DNA from: Asparagopsis taxiformis
Taxonomy: Eukaryota > Rhodophyta > Florideophyceae > Bonnemaisoniales > Bonnemaisoniaceae
Reading direction: 5' to 3'
NCBI GenBank assembly: GCA_030407315.1
Contig: JALQPE010002556.1
Span: 1-24,416 of the forward strand
DNA: 24,416 nt
This document shows positions 15,493-24,416 of this stretch, one piece after another. The position numbers and the translations under genes are program-made. The notes beneath the pieces were generated by a model that saw only the letters and a program-made list of their open reading frames with translations, was not told the origin of the DNA and made no database searches. Numbering within the stretch: the stretch's first letter is position 1; every line of letters starts with the position of its first letter.

Positions 15493-17832
15493 GCCTCGAT
15501 ATGTCTGGATTGTGCAACCTGTAATCCACCATATCGTACGCAGCCATACCCTTCCCCCGCTTATACGCATGGATAACGAAATCGTGCATATTATGCAGTG
15601 TGCACGTTTCCGTCGATGGATTGGACGTAAAGCTGTGTGGTCGGCGAGATAGCACGACTGGAACACTGTCCACAATCATCTTGCCAGGCTCGGCATTTCT
15701 GATTGCATCCATCCATGCCACGAGTTGGCGCACGCTGGAATAGATCAGAGCATGACCGCCAGGCCGAAGAACTCGAACTATTTCACACGCAACACTCGCC
15801 AACTCTTCCGGCTCCAGAATATCGTACTCCGAGTTTTCTCTGCCGCCTTCCCGCCTCGTGTTGAATGGAGGATCAGTGAGCACAAGCTGAACACTGTCCT
15901 CCAACACGCCATCTTCCAGGAAACTAATTTTGTCCTCCACCTCTTTGGCTACATCAGTGGCGTCACAAATCACAGTGTGAATGTAACGCCCCATCACAGC
16001 TTCCAGCTTGGTGACATATTCTGGCTTGGTTTCCTTTCCGACGTCAACGAGCGGTGCTTCTGTAGGCGATACAGTGTCAACCTCCATAGCGTCATCCTCT
16101 TCCGCACCTTCTCTTGTTGCTGTTTCGCTAGCAACCGCCGCATTATCGTCCTCTCCACCACCGCGCTCCAGCCTAGCCTTCTTCCTCTGTGGCTCCAGAC
16201 TATCCTCTTCTATATCCTCGCTGCCATTGTTTGGCACTGCTGCGGATATTTCCATCTGCGCAGGTGCACCTTCAAGGATGCCAGGCTCGGGCGTATCCTC
16301 AAGACTGTGTAACTCATCCATGGTCAGAGGAAGCTTTCGTTGCTCTCGGGTTCGCAATAACCAAGCCTTCAGCCTCCTCTGACCATCCAGGGCATGAGAC
16401 GTGTTCAACTTGGCTCGCATGAACGAGTTCAATCCGAACTTGTCAGGAGTGTCGAAAAGCAAGGCTCGAAGTCTCTGCATCAGCTGACCACGCTCGGCGA
16501 AAACATTCACCTCAGTGACACATTGGCGTATCGACAGCAGGAAGGCGCTTGTCAATGATCGCAGCCTTGCATCCACAGCCACTGGAAGGTCGGCACAGAA
16601 CCCGTTTTCACTGTCTACAGTTTTCGGGACAATGGTCAGGTTTTTCCGATGCTCCTCGACCGCGCAGCCATCAGACCGATTCGGGAGTGACCTGAAGCAA
16701 AGGCTCGCAGGATCGAATACCATGAACGGCCAGCACATCGATTCAACATCCTCATACCCCAACACTCTTGCCCCGGTATCCCACGCAGCAAACACACGGT
16801 CGACAACAAATCCAAGCTGGTTGGCTTGCGCACTGGATGTTGCAATTCCAACCATTCTACCACCACCAATGGCCCCGGATGTGGCTCTGGCCCGCCTAGA
16901 TGGCACACTGCCCATCTCCTTACTGCGAATAGCCAAGATACACTGGCACATCATAACCATCAGCCTCCTGAACCGCTTCTGGCTAGCCTGCAAAGAATCT
17001 TGCATGTCGGATGTAGCGCCGTCCAGAAAGTACCTGCTCGAAAGCAGTTCACGGTTCAGTGGAGAGGACAATTCTCCGCGGGGTGTCTTGCCAAACATTT
17101 CGACGGCACGAGAACTAGTCACCCCCACCTGTTTCGGAAACTCAACCATCCTCGGAGAATCACCCATCTCTGCATTGAGTCCCCATGCATGACAAAACAT
17201 TTGCCACAGACGCAAATCAATCGAACTCGAATCTTCTGCTCGGTGATACGGCCGAAGCACAGCCAGAATAGACATGCATGAGCTGTACTGCGGTTTACCA
17301 CTCAGGCTTGAAGCAATTTGGCCGCTTGGATCGCAGGATTTGATCCAGCCCAACACATCAGCCATCCTCACAGACGAAATATGAGCGTACTTGTCCTTTC
17401 CGTTTTGGACCCAGTACTCGTCTCTGAGATCAACGGCGATCATCAGATACTCAACAAACATCATGCGTCTTTGCAGGCCTGCAATGTCGTTGGATGTCGT
17501 CGCTCTCACACGGTCCAGCACAACAGCAGTACTGCTGTTGGTGTCCGCCACGATAGACTCTTCTCGCATAGGAATCGTAACGCCAGGAGGAAAGACGCCC
17601 TTCTCCATTCCACGTACAATTGCCATGCAGCGGTGCGCTCCATCCAATATCTCCAGAACGCCTTCTCGAAACCTGCCAGTCACGGATGAGCTGTGTCATA
17701 ACCGCTGTTGCGAATGCTCTCCATGAGCGCTTCCACATGACTTCCATCAACATCGCGAATCGATACGAATTTTGTGGAACGATAGTTCGTTAGACGTAGT
17801 AGCTGGTACGAGCCAGTGGACACGCTGTCCTT
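15493..17832 (-). pseudogene. ParB-like domain plus DPPF methyltransferase, truncated by copia
   Basis: The gene reads leftwards from the right TIR. An N-terminal frame (STKFVSIRDVDGSHVEALM, then ESIRNSGYD) ends at a TGA at 17680-17682. It resumes one base out of phase as VTGRFREGVLEILDGAHRCM. Together they give a ParB/sulfiredoxin-type N-terminal domain with the LDGAHR motif. About 480 residues of unknown function follow, with an acidic linker and a nuclear-localisation-like QRKKARLERGGG. Then comes VQLVLTDPPFNTR, methyltransferase motif IV, at residues 599-611 of the open frame. The rest resembles the gene at 4367-6145 (VDSVPVVLSRRP, NMHDFVIHAYKRG). Motif I and any SET domain are missing because the copia LTR replaces everything after NPDISR. 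The upstream frame starts at AAG where a related copy has ATG. ParB-methyltransferase fusions are known in phages and bacteria. Confidence 0.8.
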
Positions 17833-18432
17833 ACGAAACGAAACGAGCAGTCCACCCGCTGGTGTTTGACTGTATTGTTAGAACGGTAGAAGGTAGAGTG
17901 GTTAGCGAGTAGACACGAGCGTCACGACGCAACAATCCACGCGAGGATTACGTTAGCACACGAGGTGGTACGTCACCGGAGGCGCTCTCGACCAAGCCCG
18001 GAGGCACTACACGCAATCAGCCTTACGTGCGGCGATGGGTAGGGAGTACGCAGCTCGACGGAGACGAAGCCTCGTTAGGCCAAACGTAAAACGTAAACGT
18101 AGAAGTCAGTCGTAGACTAGAGCCGTTGCTCGATCGTTGAATTGTCCCCTTTCCCTCCCGGCACGATGCCAATACCTATATAGCCACGATGGCATCGCTT
18201 TACAGTGTAAACACTGCTCGTAACGTCCCCGAATGGGAAAGGACCTTGTGGGTCACACGTAGGGACCCGTTGGTCCGTTGGCCGTTGCCAGTACGTTCGT
18301 TGCACACGTGTGCCGGTTGCGCGCGCGCATGCGCCAGCAATGTTCGTGCATTGCTGTCGCCGGTCGTGTCCGCCGAAATTCGAATTCCGCGGAAAACGTA
18401 AATATTTGCAATTTCGGAATTGCCACGTATAC
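17771..18432 (-). repeat. 660-bp terminal inverted repeat, right copy
   Basis: Same repeat as 3670-4327, inverted and about 96 percent alike. The outer end is CCACGTATAC followed by TA at 18433-18434. CTATATAG at 18176-18183 is a TATA-like site pointing left, towards the ParB-methyltransferase gene. Its inner end runs into that gene's first codons. Confidence 0.87.
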
Positions 18433-18434
18433 TA

Positions 18435-21133
18435 CACAGCCCCACCCCCACACGTGGACGTCCCGGCCACGCGAGGCCCGTCAGGACGCGCCTGAGACAC
18501 GGGGCCGTGGCGCCTTTTCGGGTACAACTGCGGACGTGGCAGTTGTCCCGAAAAATCTCGTTTAAATGTACGCGGCCCGGTTGGCTGATCGAATCGCCAC
18601 GGCGCCGGAGCGCGCGCGTGCGCTCCGGCTCTTTCGTAATCATCGCGGCCCGCCCGTTGGCGTCGTTCCGTGGTTAGTCGTAGGCCTCGTAGGCTTTTAG
18701 CATCGAGCTGCTTCGTAAACTTTCGTTTGTTTCTTTGCGTAATCGCATGGCTCCGTTGAGCTTCGTAATACGTGTTGGCAGGTCGTCTGCAGCGGGGGAG
18801 GGGTAAGCGTTAAGCCCCTCCCACAATTTTTTGTTGTGGCGTCTACCCCGTTGGGTGTCGTAGAGCTTACGCAGCTCGTCTTTCGCGTTCGCGACGGCGC
18901 GTGCCCGTTGGCAGGTTCGTAACACACGTAACTATTCGGCAAAGCGGCGGCGCGTAGCGGCGGCTTTTCACTGCGAGTGGTACGTTAACCTCGATCGTAG
19001 AGCCCGTTGGCGTGCGTATCATTTAGTAACTAACTCGAAAATCGTTTCCGCCGTCGTTTCTCGTTCGGATAACCCCGTCGGGTGTCGAATTCCGCTGAGC
19101 ATTCGAGCTCTTTGGCACGTAGCACGTCGGTGCCAATTTTAATTTGCTCCGATGAGCTAGGTGAAAATTTCATCGAACGTCAGACCGACTCGCACGTAAG
19201 TCGGTTTGACGTTCTACGCCGTGGCGTGTACGCAGCAATTCGTCGCAGTACGTTGCGGTTTCGCTGACGACGTGGTGGCCGGCGGGCTTGGCTTTTCGTA
19301 TAGCCATTGACGTCATTAGCGCCGTCGCGCTTCACGTTCCCGCGGCTTCACGTTGGCCAGTGGCGTTATCATTTTGTAACTATCTCGGAATTCGTTTCCG
19401 CCGTCGTTCCTCGTGCGGATAACCCCGTCGGGTGTCGAATTCCGCTGAGCATTCGAGCTCTTTGGCACGTAGCACGTCGGTGCCAATTTTAATTTGCTCC
19501 GATGAGCTGGACGGAAAATTCGCCAAACGTCAGGCCGACTCGCGCGTGAGTTGGCTTGACGTTTCACGCCGTTGCGTGTACGCGGCGTGCGTCGTGGCGC
19601 GTCGCAGTTCCGTTGACAACGTCTTTGCCGGCGGGCTTGGCTTTTCGTATAGCCGTTAACACCGTTAGCGCCGTCGCGCTTCACGTTACCGCGGCTTCAC
19701 GTTAGCCGGTGGCGCAATCGTTGCGCTGGTCCGCTTCGCGTAGCAGCGTCGTTGGAGCGTTTCATTAGCTCGTCCGTTTTGTGGTGCGTCGTGCACCTGG
19801 GCATACGTAATGCTCGCCTTTACGCCGTTGCGTCACTTTCGTTCATTCGCCTTGCGAACCCGACGGGGAAACGATTGACGAGGTCGTTTCGTGTGCCCGC
19901 GGGCGTTCAGGGCTACTACGTGAGTCAATTTTTCGTCGGCTCGTTGCCTTCAGCTGTGCCGTTTCCGTTGGCTACTAGCTTGTTCGCCGTTGCGTACTCG
20001 TATTTCGTTTCGCGGGGTCGACCCGTTGGCGTACGTCGTTATCGTTGGCGACGTCCGCGTACGCGTTCGTATCCTGGCCGACGTGGCCGGTGGCGCGCGC
20101 GCCTTCGAATTCGAACGGGGTCTAAGCTCGTTAGCTTCTCGTTTTGCGACGCGGACGTGCGCGTCTTAGCCTTCGTGACCGTACGTGGTCAACCCCTTTC
20201 GGGTTTGCTCGTGCGTCTCGACTAGCCGGCGGGCTTTTCGCTTTCGCGCGTCATTCGCTATGCCCGCGTGGCAGGACACCGTTGTGTCGTTCCGTGGTTG
20301 CCGTACGTGGCTACCGTGTTCGGCGTCGTGCCTCACGATGGCGATTCGGTTCGCCGTCCGTCGTCGCGGCCTCGTTGGCTCGTCGTTCGCACGCTTTACT
20401 CGCGCGCTTCGTGCGCTGAGACCCGTTGGTCTAATTCGTCGGCTAACGTATAGCTTCGTTCCGCTTCGTGCGGGAAGTTTCGTAATGAGGCCGTTGCCAT
20501 CTTCGTCGGGGACGCGTCCGTCCTACGTGGTTTTCCGCCTTCCGGCGTTACGTTGCCGTTAGCTCGCGAGCTTGGCGTTGACCTCGTTGGTCGATGCGAC
20601 TCGTTGTCAGCGGTTGTCCACGGGGACGTACGATGGCTCACACGTCATGCCAAAATTACGAAATTTTCGGGGCACGCGTGCCCCGAGATTTGGCCGGTTA
20701 GCGCACTGTAATCGGCCCGATTTTTCGTACCGTGCGTCCATGGCCCGCTGGCCCAAGTATAATTTTTCGCGCGAAAAATCTGACGTGTTGTCCGTCCGTG
20801 GCCCGTGGTGTCGTCACCTTTGCCCGTGGGACGGTCAACACTGTCGAGCCAGTCGTGGCTCTTCACATCGTGTGAATCGTCCGCGCGTGGACTCGTCGTC
20901 CAATCTTTCGTTGGCGCTCGTGCCTCCACCACGTATGGTGTCGAAAAGAAAAGAGCGACGGCTCTAGCACGCATCGCGCCCCCCCAACGCAAGGGTGGAC
21001 GTCCCGGCCACTCGTTGTGCTTTCGCTTCTCGTTCGTGCGGCTCGTCGCCTTCGTTTGTTGCATCGTGCAACGTCGCGCACGCGTGCGCTTAACCCGACG
21101 CTCGTGTGCGTTTTCGGGGGCCGTCGTGGCCTT
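18435..21133. other. Hairpin-rich non-coding block, right arm
   Basis: Inverted copy of 984-3667, with the same palindromes and CGTT-loop hairpins (AACG on the other strand). Long open frames here, such as 20805-21599 on the plus strand, run antisense through the gypsy tail and look like chance products of a stop-poor, CG-rich sequence. I see no gene. Confidence 0.7.
19012..19710. repeat. Tandem duplication, right-arm copy
   Basis: Two units with a period of about 349 bases, shown by GCGGCTTCACGTT at 19342 and 19691. Inverted counterpart of 2385-3085. Confidence 0.8.
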
Positions 21134-22600
21134 TCACGTTGTTGCTCGTCGCACGCGTGCGAAGTATCGAGAGACGCTCTCTTCAGATACGTTCCGGCGG
21201 GGTTCCCACGTAGGGTTACGATACCCGACCCACTTCACGAGGAAGTCTAACGTTCCGTCCTCGTTCACGCGGTGGTTGAGTAGGTCGTCTACTACATACG
21301 CTGGACCGTCGCGGTTCTTGTCGAGGTCTGCCTCGGTGGCATCGTATGGCTCCGGCGGGGGCGCGTTCGCCGGCGTTGGCGCGTACGCAACGCGGTCCGA
21401 GTTGACACGTTCAACTACGTCTCCTCGTTGGATGACGAACGTTCGTACGTCGTTACGTAGTACGCGGAACGGTCCCAACGCGTGGTTGCCGAGCTTCGTG
21501 CCCTTCGTGGTCCCGTCCGTCGGGTCGATGAATACGTATTCTCCCGCACGGATGTTTCGATTCGAGACACGGACTCGTTTGTCGAAATTTCGTTTATAAC
21601 GTGCCTGCGCGGCCTTCAGCGTTCGATACGCGTTATCCATCGTTGTGGGCGAGCTCACGCACGTAAGTGGCTCGCCCTCCCCCGTCGGGTAGTTCGCGGT
21701 TCGTTACCGACGTGTGTAGCGCCAGCGGTGGCGGTGGATTCGTGAGAATCAAATCGAAGGCGTCGTGCCCGTGCTCGAATGCACATGCGTGTTGTACGCA
21801 AACGTTAACGCCGATGCGTATCGATCCCAGTCGTTCTGGTTTTCGTTTACGTAATTGCGCAGCATCGCCAGGATCGTCCTGTTGTAGCGCTCCACCTGCC
21901 CGTTCGTTTGGGGGTGGTACGTCGACGTAAAGACGTTCGTTACGCCAATCTCGTTGCAAACGCGCTGGAAGAACTTAGCAGCGAACTGCTTTCCGTTGTC
22001 GCTTATGAGTGTCCGTGGGGGTCCATACGAGAAGACCCACGCGTTGACGAACGCACTCGCCACGTTGGCGGAATCGATATTACGTAGAGGTACGACTCTA
22101 GTCAGCTTCGTGAAGCGGTCCGTTATCACGAGGATAAATCGGTTACCACGCGTGGTTTTCGTAAGCGGACCTAGTATGTCGATACATAGGTCTCGCAACG
22201 GCTCCGTAGCCGGAAATAAACGTAACGGGTTCGTCCGTTTGCGAAGCTTCACGCGGTTCTTCGCACATCCAACGCAGTTTCGTACCGTTGCGTAGATGTC
22301 GGCGGCCATCGCGGGCCAGTAGTACGTCCTCCGTAGGGTGTAGTACATACGCGTTTGTCCCGGGTGTCCAGCGAGGACGTGGTGGTGCGTTAACTCCAGC
22401 AGCCGCGGCCGCAACGAAGCCGGCACAACGATTTGTGTACGTTCCTCGTCGTGAGGGTTCCGGCGTCGGAGTAGGCCATCGTGGCCTTCGAAGAATGCAG
22501 CGTCCTGCGTCTCGGACTGTCGTGTCAGTATCGTTTGACAGAACGTGTCCTCGCGTTGAGCTTCGATAAGCTCGTCCCTCGTAATGGGAGCTGAACGTCA
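21134..22600 (-). pseudogene. Ty3/gypsy integrase, C-terminal tail and chromodomain (right copy)
   Basis: The frame is continuous from about 22600 (ITRDELIEAQREDTFCQTI). It shows the HH-CC zinc domain (HHHVLAGHPG ... CVGC) and the catalytic core D (CIDILGPL), D (LISDNGKQF) and E (TNGQVERYNR). One C is missing near 21762, which breaks the frame after SSTGTTP; an extra C near 21648 shifts it again. The last frame, 21658-21134, holds the integrase C-terminal domain and a chromodomain (LVKWVGYRNPTWEP). This copy is longer than the left one because the window extends further here. Chromodomain integrases direct insertion to marked chromatin, which is family knowledge. Confidence 0.9.
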
Positions 22601-23424
22601 GCTGGTGGCACGCGTGCCGAATCGTCTTCAGCAGCGCGCTGTTCGTCGAGGAAATCCGGTTCCTCGTCAAGAACGTCATCGAGCGACGCGTCGCGGTTGA
22701 ACTCGAGTCCCTCGTTGCCAGCCGTCGCGGCTGGTGTCCGTTCGTCACGAGTCTCGTTCGACGGGTCGTCGTGACCCCTGGCATTCGTTGCCTTTTTACG
22801 TACGGACGTCGTTCGTCCTTGCCCATTTCGTGTGGGTTGTCGACGACTGCGAGTCGTCACGAGGACCGCGTCCCCGTACGATGGTACGTCATCGTCGACG
22901 GGTCGACCGTCGTCATACGTAGATATCACACGTGATAAAGCGTCAGGTACCTGGTGCACGCGCCCAGGCCTGTACGTAACTTCGAAATCGAATTCGGCAA
23001 CGCGTAGCCTCCATCGTAGTAGTCGTCCGGACGCGTCCGTCAACGTCATCAGCCAACGTAAGGCTTCGTGGTCCGTACGTACGGTGAACCGCTGACCCTC
23101 TACGTAGGGTCGGAGCGACGTTATCGCCCAGACGACGGAGTAGCACTCGCGCTCGGTCGCCGAGTAACCACGTTCGGTTTCGTTAAGGGTCTTCGACCAG
23201 TACCCAATCGGCACCCATTCGTTGGGCTTATCTTCGTTTTGCTGCTGGAGCAACGTAGCTCCCAGCTGATACGCCGACGCGTCGGTATCGATCATGAACG
23301 GACGTCCCGCCTTCGGAAGGTGCAATACTGGTGGCGACACCAGTATTGTCTTCAAGGTTTCGAACGCATTCGTTTGCGCGTCAGTTGGATTCGTCCAATC
23401 GGGGGAAGCGTCCTTCTTCAACAT
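22600..23424 (-). pseudogene. Ty3/gypsy RNase H and linker (right copy)
   Basis: The RNase H fold is clear: FMIDTDASAYQLGATL, YSATERECYSVVWA, VRTDHEALRWLM and PGRVHQVPDALSRV supply the acidic residues. A basic then acidic linker (EEPDFLDEQRAAEDD) leads to integrase. The upstream RT frame joins with a shift near 23424-23540. This piece is itself uninterrupted over about 275 residues. Confidence 0.9.
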
Positions 23425-24416
23425 CGTGTTGAGTGGCCGAGCGATCTCGGCACGCCTTTACGAAACGGCGGTAAACGTTGGCCGCGCCCAAAACGATCGA
23501 CATTGCGTCTTGTCTCGCGGGAACGTAGCCGTACGAAGGCTTCCTTGTTCCGTGCTGCGACGTGCAGCTTCCCTGGGGTAATCACGTGCCCCAGGTAGTC
23601 AACTCGTGGTTGAAAGAACGAGCACTTCGTGAGCTTTAACGTTACTCCCGCTGCGCGTAGCAGGGAAAGCACCTGGTCAACGTGACCCAGGTGGAGACTC
23701 GAGGTCTTTCGAAAAGACGATTACGTCGTCTAAGTAACAAGGCACGATTGCCAACGTACTCCGGAGAGGATGATGTCCAACGTCCGCTGAAACGTAGCGG
23801 GGGCATTTCGTAGCCCGAATGGCATTCGCACGTAGCGATACGTTCCCATGAAAGACGTAAACGTTGTCTTATCACGGTCCTCGGCGGAGACGGGCACTTG
23901 CCAGTAACCGGCGTTACAGTCGAGTGTCGTGAAGATGGCGGCGTCGCCCAACGAATCCAGGCAGTCTTCCATACGAGGAAGCGGGTACGAATCAGCGATC
24001 GTTTTCGCGTTCAAACGCCTGTAGTCGACACAGAAACGTAAGGATCCGTCCTTCTTCGGCACCAACACGATTGGTGACGCCCATTCGCTGGACGCGGGTT
24101 TCGATAAACCCTTCGTTGAGCATCTTCGTGATCTGCTCCTCGGCTATCGTACGTAAAGCCGGACCCTGACGATAGGGCATTGAACGTATGGGCCGCGTGC
24201 CCGGTTCGAGTTCGATTCGATGCTCCGTAGCATTGATTTCGCCGAGGGCGTCCGCTCGTCCACATTGACGAATGTGTAGCTAGCATCTCGTTGATGCGCT
24301 TTCGTAAGTCCTCGTCGTCGAGGTGCGACCAATCGATTGTCGACTGCCAAATCCGTGGCGGGGTCGTTCCCTTTTCGTTGACCAACGGGTCTGGCGTTTT
24401 CGTCGCCCAACCCGTT
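23425..24416 (-). pseudogene. Ty3/gypsy reverse transcriptase (right copy, several frameshifts)
   Basis: RT blocks are readable only by changing frame. They are RKRINEMLATHSS, then PYRQGPALRTIAEEQITKML, then VPKKDGSLRFCVDYRRLN, YPLPRMEDCLDSLG and FTTLDCNAGYWQVPV. PFGLRNAPATFQR and the catalytic YLDDVIVFSKDL near 23705-23742 come next, then LTKCSFFQPRVDYLGHVITPG. One-base shifts fall near 24250, 24100, 23745 and 23540. The YLDD catalytic residues are unchanged. Protease and gag, if present, lie beyond the window. Confidence 0.88.

Larger units (their letters stand above)
17771..22073. repeat. Right arm of the >4.3-kb inverted repeat
   Basis: Reverse complement of 1-4327, in the same order: 660-bp repeat, hairpin block with tandem duplication, gypsy chromodomain and integrase. 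The arms differ by scattered substitutions and single-base indels that break the gypsy frame at different places in each arm, so both have drifted since the duplication. On this side the gypsy pol continues past the paired region seen in the window. Confidence 0.9.

Noticed and set aside
16515..17192. 225-aa open frame on the plus strand
   Set aside because: Exact antisense of the ParB-methyltransferase middle region, which has far better protein features.
3670..18432. Polinton or virus-derived element
   Set aside because: No DNA polymerase, packaging ATPase, capsid or retroviral-type integrase gene lies between the TIRs outside the copia element; the ParB-methyltransferase similarity to phage genes alone is not enough.
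20805..21599. 264-aa open frame on the plus strand
   Set aside because: It runs antisense through the gypsy chromodomain and integrase tail and the hairpin block. The mirror frame in the left arm is broken, and nothing in it resembles a known protein.

Overview
This window is eukaryotic repeat-rich DNA, not a bacterial or phage locus. It holds a Ty1/copia retrotransposon with two LTRs and an initiator-Met half-tRNA primer site, two decayed copies of a chromodomain Ty3/gypsy pol, TTCTAAC-type intron branch points, AATAAA signals, and a methyltransferase gene fused to a SET domain. An alga or other protist is likely; a red alga is my best guess, at low confidence and on the general look of the elements only.

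Layout. The outer parts are one large inverted repeat. Positions 1-4327 and 17771-22073 are reverse complements (about 4.3 kb per arm, a few percent apart by eye), and the left arm is still paired at the window edge. From outside in, each arm holds the integrase/chromodomain end of a Ty3/gypsy pol, about 2.7 kb of non-coding DNA packed with short hairpins (many with an AACG loop) and a 350-bp tandem duplication, then a roughly 660-bp repeat ending in GTATACGTGG next to a TA dinucleotide. On the right the gypsy pol continues to the window end with RNase H and reverse transcriptase, all on the minus strand and broken by one-base indels.

The 660-bp repeat occurs three times: 3670-4327, 8226-8886 and 17771-18432. 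The first two are inverted, both flanked by TA, and bound a 5.2-kb unit that looks like a DNA transposon. It carries an intact amino-methyltransferase/SET fusion gene (4367-6145) and a frameshifted coiled-coil gene (about 6806-8281). The third copy adjoins a different but related gene on the minus strand: a ParB-like domain, a long middle region and the first half of a paralogous methyltransferase, cut by the copia LTR at 15493. The simplest reading is a ParB-methyltransferase-SET gene family carried just inside inverted repeats, with the left copy missing the ParB part and the right copy missing the SET part. I know of no described transposon with this cargo, so this is the main candidate for a new system.

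The centre (9049-15492) is a young copia element: 488-bp LTRs differing at two positions, a PBS, a polypurine tract, gag, zinc knuckle, protease, DD35E integrase, RT and RNase H. It has a frameshift in RT and YVED instead of YVDD. Its 1.4-kb leader is unusual. It holds an extra two-zinc-finger ORF whose ATG is formed only by splicing, and an antisense tRNA-like sequence. The element has no target-site duplication, and its two flanks do not belong together, which points to recombination between two copia copies or to an assembly join.
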